Of a stretch of DNA of 25,616 nucleotides, positions 17,132 through 24,762 are shown piece after piece. The DNA is from JABSSA01 sp039975755 (GTDB lineage Bacteria > Pseudomonadota > Alphaproteobacteria > Rhodobacterales > Rhodobacteraceae). Below the pieces are notes generated by a model. The model was not told the DNA's origin. It searched no databases and saw only the letters and a list, made by a program, of their open reading frames with translations. Positions within the stretch are counted from its first letter, which is position 1, and the number at the start of each line of letters is the position of its first letter. Made by a program: the position numbers and the translations under genes. The DNA is taken from NCBI GenBank assembly GCA_039975755.1, contig JBDWGM010000050.1:1-25616 (forward strand). Direction: 5' to 3'.

Positions 17132-17929
17132 GTGACAGGAGTTGGCACGGCCAACGAGCGCTTCCTGCGCCGCAATGCAACATATGTTACCATTATGGAC
17201 GCTCTGTATCATGACCCAGAACTTGTTGAAGTGTACGATGCGGTAAATTCGTCGCGCAAGGATTTCGATTTCTATACCAAAGAACTGCCAAGCCCACCCG
17301 CCGCGATTCTAGATATTGGGTGCGGCACCGGAACCTTCGCGCTCGACCTGGCAAATCGCGGATATTCAGTTACAGCAGTCGATCCCGCGCCGCAGATGAT
17401 CGCTATAGCAAAGCGCAAGGACTTTTCGGGACGGGTTGATTGGGTAACTGGCTTTGCATCTGACTTGGCTCGCGATCTCAGGTTTGATGCCGCAGTCATG
17501 ACCGGCCACGCATTTCAGTGTCTCTTAAATGACCCGCAAATTGCAGCGTTGTTTGACGCTGTTGAACAACGGCTGAATGTTGGTGGATCGTTCTGGTTCG
17601 AAACTCGAAATCGCGCGGCAAAACCTTGGCTCCGATGGACTCCTGAGCATGCCGCGCCTCCCATACCCTTAGACGACACCAAAACAGTTGAAGTCGTGCA
17701 ACGAGTCTTGGAGGCCACGGAAGAATACGTGACTTTCGAAGAACAATACCATTTCAGCAACCGCGCGTCGACGCCGTCTTCAAAAAGCAAACTGCGCTTT
17801 CTTGAACTAGACAAGATAAAAGCCATAGCGGTCCAAATCGGCTTGGAATTGACGGATACATTTGGGAATTGGACACGAGAGCAATTTACGAAAGACAGCC
17901 CTGAGATAATTGTCAGATTGAAAGGCTGA
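17132..17929 (+). CDS. class I SAM-dependent methyltransferase
   Basis: 265 residues from GTG 17132, chosen because GGAG lies seven bases upstream. An in-frame ATG at 17195 (MDALYHDPELVEVYD) matches the usual family beginning better but has no ribosome site, so the first 21 residues are doubtful. The Rossmann core is clear: motif I AILDIGCGTGTFALDLA, the acidic end of strand two in VTAVDPAPQMI, then FDAAVMTGHAFQCL. It belongs to the broad Methyltransf_25/11 group acting on small molecules or unknown targets. It stands alone between the IS1111-type element and a VPLPA-CTERM gene, and its substrate cannot be inferred. Confidence 0.8.
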   Translation: MTGVGTANERFLRRNATYVTIMDALYHDPELVEVYDAVNSSRKDFDFYTKELPSPPAAILDIGCGTGTFALDLANRGYSVTAVDPAPQMIAIAKRKDFSGRVDWVTGFASDLARDLRFDAAVMTGHAFQCLLNDPQIAALFDAVEQRLNVGGSFWFETRNRAAKPWLRWTPEHAAPPIPLDDTKTVEVVQRVLEATEEYVTFEEQYHFSNRASTPSSKSKLRFLELDKIKAIAVQIGLELTDTFGNWTREQFTKDSPEIIVRLKG

Positions 17930-18373
17930 GTAGCGGGCTTTCCTGCGCCGTGCAGCATCTGTCACTTCGGACTCAAAGCGTTCATCCGACTGAAACTATC
18001 AGTCCAAGAAATTTGATTGTAAGCGATCAAACACGGTTCTGCAGGTTTTCGCTGCATTTGTGCCAATGCGCAGTTACCAGTTTTGTGCACACCAAGACGA
18101 GGTGCGCTCACAGCTTTTTTCTATAGGAAGACTGACCGATTCAAGCGGATGTTGCCCGTGAAAATACCGGCACGAATACTCACTTATCTCATGGAGTTAA
18201 GCACGCACTGCAAATAAAAAATGCGTGATAGCCCATCACAATTTTCGATCATCAAATCCTGCTGACGCAATCGTGTTTCGACCGTGTGTAGACGTGAACT
18301 GCAAGCAAAACGAACTCCTATAAGGTCCGCCTGGTACTGGGAACACAGTGCCGTTAACTGGTAGGAGGATATA
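17930..18373. other. 444-base intergenic region before the VPLPA-CTERM gene
   Basis: No convincing gene on either strand. A long leader for the VPLPA-CTERM gene or its regulatory region may lie here. The end carries a strong AGGAGG ribosome site (18362-18367). No T-run terminator was seen after the methyltransferase gene. Confidence 0.4.
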
Positions 18374-19195
18374 ATGCCAAAATTTACAGCGTTGCTTGGG
18401 GCAAGCGCGTTAGGACTCGCAGTAGCGAGCTCTGCACATGCAGCATCAGTCGACATTACATTTAACAATTCCAACGGATTCGGTTTCCTGGTGACACCTG
18501 TTTACACAGGTATCCACTCAGGCCAATTTGACGCGTTTGATGCTGGTGCTGCGGCGAGTGCCGGCATTGAGCAAATCGCGGAAATTCCTGTTCCACCAAA
18601 TCCACCCAATTTGATCGCACCTGAACGCCTTGCAGTCGAACCCAACTCACAGGGTGGCTTCATTCCGGGTCCAGGTGGTCCAATCATGGACGGCGAATCC
18701 GGAACTTTGACTCTCCACGTTGCAGATTCGACAACCAATCGCTTTGCAACATTCCTGTCGATGTTCGTGCCGTCCAACGACACATTCTTTGGAAATGACG
18801 ATCCATTTGCCTACGAAATCTTCGATACAAGCGGCGATGTGATCGCACAAACCATTGAAATAACAGCAAGCTCGATCTGGGATGCTGGGACCGAAGTAAA
18901 CCAATTGTTTGGTGCAGCGGCCCCGGGCCAAGATATCACGTTGGGAGCCGATGAAGGCGGTCTTATTACGCGTTTGTTGGATATCGACGATGGGGACGGT
19001 GGTGACGGCTTTGATGCCCTTGAATCTCTCTTTGGTGTAACGGGTGCAGGGTCAATCACTGCAAGCACAGTCCTGTTCACAATCGACATTGCAGCATCTC
19101 CAGCACCTGTACCGTTGCCAGCAGGCGGTTTGCTTTTGCTGACGGGTCTCGCAGGCGTAGCTGGTCTTAAGCGCCGCAAGAAACGCGACGCTTAA
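18374..19195 (+). CDS. spondin-like secreted protein with VPLPA-CTERM sorting signal
   Basis: 273 residues with a signal peptide (ALLGASALGLAVASSAHAAS), a domain resembling bacterial spondin-type proteins (GFLVTPVYTGIHSGQFDAF, AAASAGIEQIAE, then FLSMFVPSNDTFFG), and an acidic Gly/Asp run (DDGDGGDGFDALES). The C-terminus is a textbook sorting signal: VPLPAGG near residue 246, a hydrophobic helix, then a basic tail (KRRKKR). Such tails direct exosortase-type processing at the cell surface and are common in marine Rhodobacteraceae. The processing enzyme is not in this window. AGGAGG lies six bases before the ATG, and a strong terminator follows. Confidence 0.85.
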   Translation: MPKFTALLGASALGLAVASSAHAASVDITFNNSNGFGFLVTPVYTGIHSGQFDAFDAGAAASAGIEQIAEIPVPPNPPNLIAPERLAVEPNSQGGFIPGPGGPIMDGESGTLTLHVADSTTNRFATFLSMFVPSNDTFFGNDDPFAYEIFDTSGDVIAQTIEITASSIWDAGTEVNQLFGAAAPGQDITLGADEGGLITRLLDIDDGDGGDGFDALESLFGVTGAGSITASTVLFTIDIAASPAPVPLPAGGLLLLTGLAGVAGLKRRKKRDA

Positions 19196-19250
19196 TTCTA
19201 CCGCTTAAAGATCATGCCGGAGCTTAATTTCCCGCATGTCAGATACTACC

Positions 19251-19284
19251 AAGGGGCATTGGATTATTCCGGTGCCCCTTTTTG
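19251..19284 (+). terminator. rho-independent terminator
   Basis: A 12-pair stem with AAGGGGCA (19251-19258) pairing to TGCCCCTT (19273-19280), extended inward by two G-T and two G-C pairs, closes a 6-base loop. A T-run follows. It ends the VPLPA-CTERM transcription unit and lies before the convergent soxZ. Confidence 0.85.
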
Positions 19285-19406
19285 CTTTGAGACGGGGAAT
19301 AAAAGCAGGCATTGGTGTTGCTCGCAGCATCAAAATTTGGGCTCAATCCCCATTCGCCACATCACGCGCATATCTGGTTGTCACATGCGACTCTGGAGTG
19401 GCAATT

Positions 19407-19736
19407 TTACGCGATGCTCACATCTGCAGCATCTGAATAGACTGATCCATCATCGTCATACCACGTGAATTCAAACGTGCCGGGTTCATCAATCTTGGCA
19501 TCGAATTCAAAGAACGGGTTGACCGCGATGCCCGGTTGCATGGCCATATCCACAACCGTTTCGCCGTTAAATGTGCAGTGAAACCGGTGGATGATCGACC
19601 GTGGGATACGCAGGCCAAGAATATTGACGCGTTGGCCGGTTTCCATTTGGTGCGTGATCAGGGTTTTGATTGAAAAGACGTCACCCGCCTTGACCTGTTC
19701 TGGCACTTTGATCCGTGTTTTTACGCCGTCAGCCAT
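19407..19736 (-). CDS. soxZ: thiosulfate oxidation carrier complex protein SoxZ
   Basis: 109 residues without a signal peptide, as usual for SoxZ, which is exported with SoxY. The sequence is typical: RIKVPEQVKAGDVFSIKTLITHQMETGQR, then FTCTFNG-like FHCTFNGE, MQPGIAVNPFFEFDAKIDEPGTFEFTWYDDDG at the C-terminal half. SoxZ is an immunoglobulin-like partner that holds SoxY, whose cysteine carries sulfur intermediates. No soxA, soxB, soxX or soxCD is present nearby. It follows soxY by nine bases. Within a PQQ locus it may serve the quinoprotein system rather than thiosulfate oxidation. Confidence 0.88.
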   Translation of the reverse strand: MADGVKTRIKVPEQVKAGDVFSIKTLITHQMETGQRVNILGLRIPRSIIHRFHCTFNGETVVDMAMQPGIAVNPFFEFDAKIDEPGTFEFTWYDDDGSVYSDAADVSIA

Positions 19737-19745
19737 ACCACATCC

Positions 19746-20186
19746 CTACCCGCATCCGCCGACCAACACTTGGACATCATGGGTTGTCCGCCGAACGGTG
19801 CCGTTTGGCATCCGCGCCAAGGCGATCACCGTTTGGGATTGGCCCAACCGCATCCGTGACGTCACCCGACGCGAGGCCGATCCGGGCCCGAATGTCACAT
19901 TCAGGATTGGCGGGATCGGATTGCCTGGCGCGATCAGCATCAATTCAGAAGCCCCCGGCGCATCCAGTTTGACCAGAACGCGGTATCCATCATCGACCAG
20001 ATCAGGCAAATCGATGATTACGCCGCCCTCGGACACTTCGGCACCGCGCACGAATTCTGCCTCGGCTTGTTCAGCTGTGATTGCATCCGGATCAACGACA
20101 TGTTGTTGCGCCTTGGCCGGTCCAACCAAACCAACAGCTGCGACGCTGGCGCTGGCGCATATGACATGGCGGCGTGTGACGGTCAT
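19746..20186 (-). CDS. soxY: thiosulfate oxidation carrier protein SoxY
   Basis: 146 residues from ATG 20186, preceded by an AGGA ribosome site; a longer frame starting at 20234 is unsupported. The N-terminus has a twin-arginine-like signal (TRRHVICASASVAAVGLVGPAKA), as expected for SoxY. The C-terminus ends in QVLVGGCG followed directly by the stop, giving the flexible arm whose cysteine carries sulfur. The usual arm is GGCGG, so one glycine is missing here. It heads a two-gene leftward operon with soxZ and is divergent from the ABC ATPase gene. Confidence 0.87.
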   Translation of the reverse strand: MTVTRRHVICASASVAAVGLVGPAKAQQHVVDPDAITAEQAEAEFVRGAEVSEGGVIIDLPDLVDDGYRVLVKLDAPGASELMLIAPGNPIPPILNVTFGPGSASRRVTSRMRLGQSQTVIALARMPNGTVRRTTHDVQVLVGGCG

Positions 20187-20357
20187 TCCTGTGTCTCCGA
20201 TGCGGAATACATAGCAGTTTACCCTGCATAACACACCCTGCGCATAACATCTCGGTGAACCACCCCTACTAAAGTTTCACCCTCATCTGCACCTGCCCGC
20301 TTGAGAAACCAACCCGTTGCGGGCAGTCTGCAAGATCAAGGGGAGAGTGAAACCACC

Positions 20358-21080
20358 ATGGCAGATGGGCTGACAGTCCACGATCTTAGCTTTGACTACG
20401 GCGCGAAACAGGCGCTGAACAACGTGTCATTGGATGTCGCCCCGGGCACATTCTGCGCGCTTCTTGGGCCCAACGGGGCTGGGAAATCGACGTTGGTGTC
20501 CTTATTGACGCGGTTGCTGGTCGCGCCGGGTGGGGACATCCATATCGCCGGGCATGATCTGCGCACCGCCCCGCGTGCTGCCTTGGCCGATCTTGGTGTC
20601 GTGTTTCAACAGCCCACGCTGGATCTGAATCTGACGGTGCAGCAAAACCTGACCTATTTCGCGGCGTTGCATGGGATTCCCCAAAAGGAAACGCAATCGC
20701 GCATCGATGCAGCACTGGACCAGTTGGACATGCGCGAACGCAGCCACGAAAAGGCGCGCGCCTTGAATGGCGGGCATCGCAGACGGATGGAGCTGGCCCG
20801 CGCGCTGTTGCACAAACCCAAAGTGCTGGTGTTGGACGAACCCACTGTCGGGCTGGACGCCGCCGCGCGCCAATCCATCACGGCCCATGTGCACGATATG
20901 GCAGATCAAGGCCTATGTGTGTTGTGGACCACGCATCTGACGGACGAGGTGCGCGACAGTGATCAATTGCTGGTTTTGCACCATGGCCACATTCTGGCGC
21001 AGGGCAAAACACAAACGCTGCGTGGATCACAATCCTTGTCGGATTGGTTCTTGTCACAAACCAAGGCGGTTGCAGCATGA
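20358..21080 (+). CDS. ABC transporter ATP-binding protein, PQQ-dependent alcohol system
   Basis: 240 residues from ATG 20358; the GGGGAGA ribosome site is slightly distant. ATPase motifs in order: Walker A GPNGAGKST, Q-loop VVFQQPTLD, a signature reading LNGGHRRRMELARAL instead of LSGGQ, Walker B VLVLDEPTVGLD and the H-loop histidine in WTTHLTDE. This matches the ATPase family linked to PQQ-dependent alcohol catabolism, in the drug/polysaccharide exporter-like group. The permease overlaps by four bases (ATGA). The cognate binding protein and beta-propeller appear to be those at 2959-5134 beyond the island. Confidence 0.88.
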   Translation: MADGLTVHDLSFDYGAKQALNNVSLDVAPGTFCALLGPNGAGKSTLVSLLTRLLVAPGGDIHIAGHDLRTAPRAALADLGVVFQQPTLDLNLTVQQNLTYFAALHGIPQKETQSRIDAALDQLDMRERSHEKARALNGGHRRRMELARALLHKPKVLVLDEPTVGLDAAARQSITAHVHDMADQGLCVLWTTHLTDEVRDSDQLLVLHHGHILAQGKTQTLRGSQSLSDWFLSQTKAVAA

Positions 21081-21868
21081 CCGGGTTTTGGGGCGTCACC
21101 CGCGCCATCGTTGGCCGAGAATTCCTGCGTTTTATTCACCAACGCGAACGCTTTTTGGCAGCCTTGGTGCGCCCGCTTGTCTGGCTGTTGATCTTTGCGG
21201 CCGGGTTTCGCGCGGCGTTGGGGCTGTCGATCATCCCGCCCTATCAAACCTATATCACCTACGAAACGTATATCGTGCCGGGCCTCTGCGCGATGGTGCT
21301 GTTGTTCAATGGCATGCAAAGTTCGCTAAGCTTGGTCTACGACCGGGAAATGGGCTCTATGCGATTGCTGTTGACCAGCCCGTTCCCACGCTGGTGGCTT
21401 CTGTTTTGCCGATTGTTGGGGTCGACTGCGATTTCAATTCTGCAAGTCTATGCGTTTTTGGCCATTGCGGCTCTGTTCGGCATAACGATGCCGGCATTAG
21501 GATATATCACCGTGTTGCCGGGGCTGATCTTGGCGGGTTTAATGCTGGGCGCTTTGGGCTTGGTGTTGTCCAGCTTCATCAAACAGTTGGAGAACTTTGC
21601 CGGGGTGATGAACTTTGTCATCTTCCCGATGTTTTTCCTGTCTTCGGCGCTGTATCCCTTGTGGAAAATGGCCGAAAGTTCGCCCCTGCTGCGCGATATC
21701 TGCGCACTGAACCCCTTTACCCACGCCGTCGAACTGATCCGGTTCCTGCTGTATCTACAGATGAACTGGACCGCATTTGCTTGGGTTGTGATTTGCACCT
21801 TGGTGCTGGGTGGGTTGGCCGTGTGGGGATACGACCCCGCACGCGGATTGATGAAGCGTAAGGCCTGA
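21077..21868 (+). CDS. ABC transporter permease, alcohol-associated (ABC-2 type)
   Basis: 263 residues from ATG 21077, coupled to the ATPase stop. About six membrane helices are visible: ALVRPLVWLLIFAAGF, YIVPGLCAMVLLFNG, LLGSTAISILQVYAFLAIAALFG, VLPGLILAGLMLGALGLVLSS, FVIFPMFFLSSALYPLW and AFAWVVICTLVLGGLAVWG. The DREMGSMRLLLTSP loop is typical of ABC-2 permeases. Homologues sit in PQQ-dependent (phenyl)ethanol operons. ABC-2 permeases usually export, which sits oddly with a periplasmic binding protein, and the transported compound is unknown. It is convergent with the small gene at 21878. Confidence 0.87.
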   Translation: MTGFWGVTRAIVGREFLRFIHQRERFLAALVRPLVWLLIFAAGFRAALGLSIIPPYQTYITYETYIVPGLCAMVLLFNGMQSSLSLVYDREMGSMRLLLTSPFPRWWLLFCRLLGSTAISILQVYAFLAIAALFGITMPALGYITVLPGLILAGLMLGALGLVLSSFIKQLENFAGVMNFVIFPMFFLSSALYPLWKMAESSPLLRDICALNPFTHAVELIRFLLYLQMNWTAFAWVVICTLVLGGLAVWGYDPARGLMKRKA

Positions 21869-21877
21869 CAAATGAAC

Positions 21878-22081
21878 TTAGGCGTCCACCTCGGCAAACG
21901 ACACGGTGCGGCACTTCCAGCTTTGGATTTTGAAATTCGGATGGGCCGCAATCCATTTGGCCAATTCCGGCTGTGCCCCCATCATGCAAATTTGAGGCGT
22001 GATGTCAGAAAACACGAGACTCCGCTCGCGGCAATCATCAGGTGACGTCGATAAACATGCGACAAACAACAGCTCAATCAT
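21878..22081 (-). CDS. small conserved hypothetical protein
   Basis: 67 residues with a good GAGGAA ribosome site six bases before ATG 22081. It starts with a short hydrophobic stretch and contains several cysteines (VACLST, DDCRER, QICMMGAQ, SWKCRT) and an Ala-Gln-Pro-Glu-Leu-Ala-Lys-Trp segment. Small proteins of this look (MELx-ACL...MGAQPxLAxW...W-CR) recur in proteobacterial genomes, without a known function. It lies convergent to the permease with a nine-base gap and is divergent from the histidine kinase. Confidence 0.65.
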   Translation of the reverse strand: MIELLFVACLSTSPDDCRERSLVFSDITPQICMMGAQPELAKWIAAHPNFKIQSWKCRTVSFAEVDA

Positions 22082-22214
22082 CAGGTTTCCTCGTTAAGTT
22101 GGTTGCTCAATTCAGTGGCCTTCACTGCGTCCTTAAACCACCTGCTACAAATAGGAAGTTCGGGCGGCAAAGGATGCGACACCGCGGCTCATATCTGACA
22201 AAGGCGGTGATTAT

Positions 22215-23846
22215 TTGAACAAACCCGCCCAAAATTATACCGAAAATGAGGCAACTGCACCGGCTGGACGCCCTGCCCTGTCACTGAAAGCGCGGCTTGG
22301 CATTGGGGCGGCGCTGTTGGGGGCGGGCACGCTTTTGACGGCTGTGATCTTGTGGTTCGGCATGAACGAAGTCGCAAAACGTCTGGACACAGCGCTTGCC
22401 TCTGAAACGCGGGTGGCGCGCTATGCGACCTTGTCCACGCAAACCTCGACTTTCCTCGTGGTGGCGACAGAAGCCATTCAAACCGGCATCGCGGCAGATT
22501 TACGGGCGGATAGAATTGCCCCGGTGGCAGACCAGTTAAGCCGAACATTCGACCAATTGCACAGCGATGTCGAAAAGGCGGTGCAACAGGCGCAATCATT
22601 GGGTCTGGATGAACAATCCCGCTATGGTACGCAATCACTGGGTCTGGCCCGCATGCAGGCTATGTTGGACAACACTCTGCGCGGATTGGCCCAAGACACT
22701 CCGGACAAAGATCGCCTACGTGCACATGTCGATACATTTGCATCCAGTTTTGACACCTTGCTCAGTCAGGCCGTGAACACGGAATTGGTGTTTCGCAATG
22801 CCATACTTTCTGGGATTAACTCGCTTCGCCTCACACTGACCCGCGTGGCCTTTGCAATCGCCACTTTGACCCTTTTGCTGGTGGCCGCGTTCTATCTTAT
22901 GTTGGTACGTCCGCAATTTCGCCGTCTGGATCGCTTGCAAACCGCTGCGTCCCAAATCGGGCAAGAAGACTTTGAAATCACCCTGCCCGCCACGCGTAAC
23001 GATGAAATTGGCAGGCTTTACAATGAAACAAACCGCATGGCCGCTGCCCTTTCGACGCGTCAATCCAAGATCCAAGCGGAATGGGACCGCCTGAATGAAA
23101 CCATTGCCGAACGGACCGAAGCCTTGCGGGCCGCCAATGACAGTCTGGCCAAGGTCGATGAAAATCGGCGTCATTTCTTTGCAGATATCAGCCACGAATT
23201 GCGCACGCCTCTGACCGTGATCCTGATGGAGGCTCAGATTGCGCAACAAGACCCAAAAAACGCAGAAAAAGCATTCGACATTATCCAAGCTCGCGCGGCC
23301 AAGCTGAACCGGCGCATTGATGATTTGCTGCGTGTCGCTCGGTCGGATTCGGGCCAATTGGCGCTGGATCCGCAATCCGTTCCTCTGCCCGCGCTGATGC
23401 AGGACATCATCCAAGAGCTTCAGCCAGAATTGGACACTGCCGGGATGCGCGTGACTATGTCCGATATCCCTGCCCAATCCTTGACCTGTGACCGCAATTG
23501 GATACGCCAAGTTCTGGTCAGCCTTGCCCGCAATGCCATCCGCCACGCCAGAGACGGGCAAATGCTGGCCTTTGCCGTCAAGATACGGGGCGCAGATGCC
23601 CATATCAGCGTCACCGACAACGGGCCCGGTATAGAAACCGACCAGCAACAGCGCATCTTTGATCGCTTTGTCCAAGGGGGCGGCGCAAATGCGCAAGGGT
23701 TTGGTGTTGGTCTGTCCTTGGCCCGTTGGGTCAGCGAGGCGCATGGTGGTCAGATTGACTTGATCAGCCCTTTGCCACCCACGGATGCGTTGGGACAAGC
23801 GCCCGGAACCAAAATCTTGGTTCGCTTACCATTGGCAGGGCCGTAA
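22215..23846 (+). CDS. sensor histidine kinase
   Basis: 543 residues. The start is TTG 22215 with AAGGCGGTG upstream; a later ATG would remove the first membrane helix (LGIGAALLGAGTLLTAVILWFGM). A ~155-residue periplasmic helical sensor domain lies between this helix and a second one (VAFAIATLTLLLVAAFYLML). A HAMP linker (RLYNETNRMAAAL), a coiled coil and HisKA follow (FADISHELRTP, phosphorylated His327). The ATPase part shows NAIRHA, DNGPGIETD and GFGVGLSLARW. It precedes the response regulator by nine bases and forms a two-component system. Its place between PQQ transport and PQQ synthesis genes suggests it senses the alcohol substrate or a related periplasmic signal. Confidence 0.88.
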   Translation: MNKPAQNYTENEATAPAGRPALSLKARLGIGAALLGAGTLLTAVILWFGMNEVAKRLDTALASETRVARYATLSTQTSTFLVVATEAIQTGIAADLRADRIAPVADQLSRTFDQLHSDVEKAVQQAQSLGLDEQSRYGTQSLGLARMQAMLDNTLRGLAQDTPDKDRLRAHVDTFASSFDTLLSQAVNTELVFRNAILSGINSLRLTLTRVAFAIATLTLLLVAAFYLMLVRPQFRRLDRLQTAASQIGQEDFEITLPATRNDEIGRLYNETNRMAAALSTRQSKIQAEWDRLNETIAERTEALRAANDSLAKVDENRRHFFADISHELRTPLTVILMEAQIAQQDPKNAEKAFDIIQARAAKLNRRIDDLLRVARSDSGQLALDPQSVPLPALMQDIIQELQPELDTAGMRVTMSDIPAQSLTCDRNWIRQVLVSLARNAIRHARDGQMLAFAVKIRGADAHISVTDNGPGIETDQQQRIFDRFVQGGGANAQGFGVGLSLARWVSEAHGGQIDLISPLPPTDALGQAPGTKILVRLPLAGP

Positions 23847-23855
23847 GGTGTGGAT

Positions 23856-24539
23856 ATGACCGCTCGATTGCTGATCATAGAAGACGATCCGGAAATCACG
23901 TCGGCCCTTGTGCGCGGGCTTGGCTTGCATGGCTTTACCGCCGAGGCTGAAAACCGCGCGGACCGGGGGCTGATGCGATTGCGGTCGGGCGACTTTGACG
24001 GCGCGATTGTGGATGTGATGCTGGGCACGGACAGCGGCATCGATCTGGTGCGCAATGCCCGCGCCCAAGGCGCTGCCTTGCCGATTATCATGCTGTCCGC
24101 TTTGTCGGATGTGGAACACCGCGCCGCCGGCCTTGAGGCAGGCGCAGATGATTACATCGTCAAACCCTTCAACTTTGACGAATTGGTCGCCAGATTGCGC
24201 GTGCAACAGCATCGCACACAGACAAACCGCCCCGAACCCGCACGCCTTTCCGCTGCCGAACGGACACTCAGCACGCGCATCCAAACCGTGACTTTGACCG
24301 AACGCGAATACGCGCTTTTGACCCTTTTGGCTGAAAATGCAGGAAACCCCCTGCCCCGCAGCAGCATTTTTGACCAACTTTGGTCGATGGAAGGCTCCAG
24401 TAACGAAAACGTTGTTGATGTCTATATTGGGTACCTTCGAAAAAAGCTGGCAGATGGTGATTTTGGATTTGAAATCAAAACGCTACGCAACCAAGGGTTT
24501 TGCCTTCACGGCCTTGCCCCTTTTGAGGATTCAGTGTGA
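23856..24539 (+). CDS. OmpR-family response regulator
   Basis: 227 residues from ATG 23856, spaced five bases from AAGGTG; a GTG two codons earlier lies within that site. The receiver domain has the acidic pair Asp10/Asp11, phospho-acceptor Asp53 (IVDVML), the LSALS switch and the lysine in DDYIVKPF. The C-terminal winged helix has LTEREYALLTLLAENAGNPLPR and VVDVYIGYLRKKL, as in OmpR/PhoB regulators. It pairs with the kinase just upstream. The pqqA promoter follows immediately, and an inverted repeat there (24543-24556) could be its target. Confidence 0.9.
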   Translation: MTARLLIIEDDPEITSALVRGLGLHGFTAEAENRADRGLMRLRSGDFDGAIVDVMLGTDSGIDLVRNARAQGAALPIIMLSALSDVEHRAAGLEAGADDYIVKPFNFDELVARLRVQQHRTQTNRPEPARLSAAERTLSTRIQTVTLTEREYALLTLLAENAGNPLPRSSIFDQLWSMEGSSNENVVDVYIGYLRKKLADGDFGFEIKTLRNQGFCLHGLAPFEDSV

Positions 24540-24542
24540 CAT

Positions 24543-24571
24543 TAGACCAAAGTCTAGGCCGTTCTTATAAA
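24543..24571 (+). promoter_or_regulatory. pqqA promoter with inverted repeat over the -35 position
   Basis: TAGAC (24543-24547) and GTCTA (24552-24556) form a perfect inverted repeat around CAAA. A -10-like TATAAA at 24566-24571 lies 17 bases after 24548. The repeat thus covers the place of a -35 box that is itself poor, a layout typical of activator-dependent promoters. The site lies four bases after the response regulator stop and about 70 bases before the pqqA start. Confidence 0.5.
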
Positions 24572-24641
24572 TTAAGATTCGCCAGATTGCGCAATTCCTG
24601 CCACTCTCAACACAGCTTAACGCTGTTGGAGGAGAAATATC

Positions 24642-24740
24642 ATGGCATGGACAAAGCCTGTGATCCGCGAAATCGAATGCGGCATGGAAATCAACATGTA
24701 TGGACCAGAGCACGACGAAGAGCGCGAAGTCCTGATCTAA
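24642..24740 (+). CDS. pqqA: PQQ precursor peptide PqqA
   Basis: A 32-residue peptide with the PqqA hallmark Glu-x3-Tyr: Glu16 and Tyr20 in GMEINMYGP. These two side chains are cross-linked by PqqE, with PqqD as chaperone, and become the carbon and nitrogen skeleton of pyrroloquinoline quinone. The N-terminal MAWTKPVIREIECG fits the family. GGAGGAG lies seven bases before the ATG. pqqB follows after 22 bases, so the biosynthetic operon starts here; pqqC, pqqD and pqqE are expected beyond the window. Confidence 0.95.
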   Translation: MAWTKPVIREIECGMEINMYGPEHDEEREVLI

Positions 24741-24762
24741 ATTCACTGCGCGCGGGACGTTA

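Noticed and set aside
16990..17193. Minus-strand frame of 67 residues next to the methyltransferase
   Set aside because: It overlaps the supported start region of the methyltransferase and shows no known domain or ribosome site.
5861..19406. Search for direct repeats or a tRNA as an integration site at the island borders
   Set aside because: None could be seen by eye near either edge, and no integrase gene is present.
20223..20249. Near-repeat CCTGCATAACA / CCTGCGCATAACA upstream of soxY
   Set aside because: Only two short copies with a two-base insertion; not enough to call an operator.
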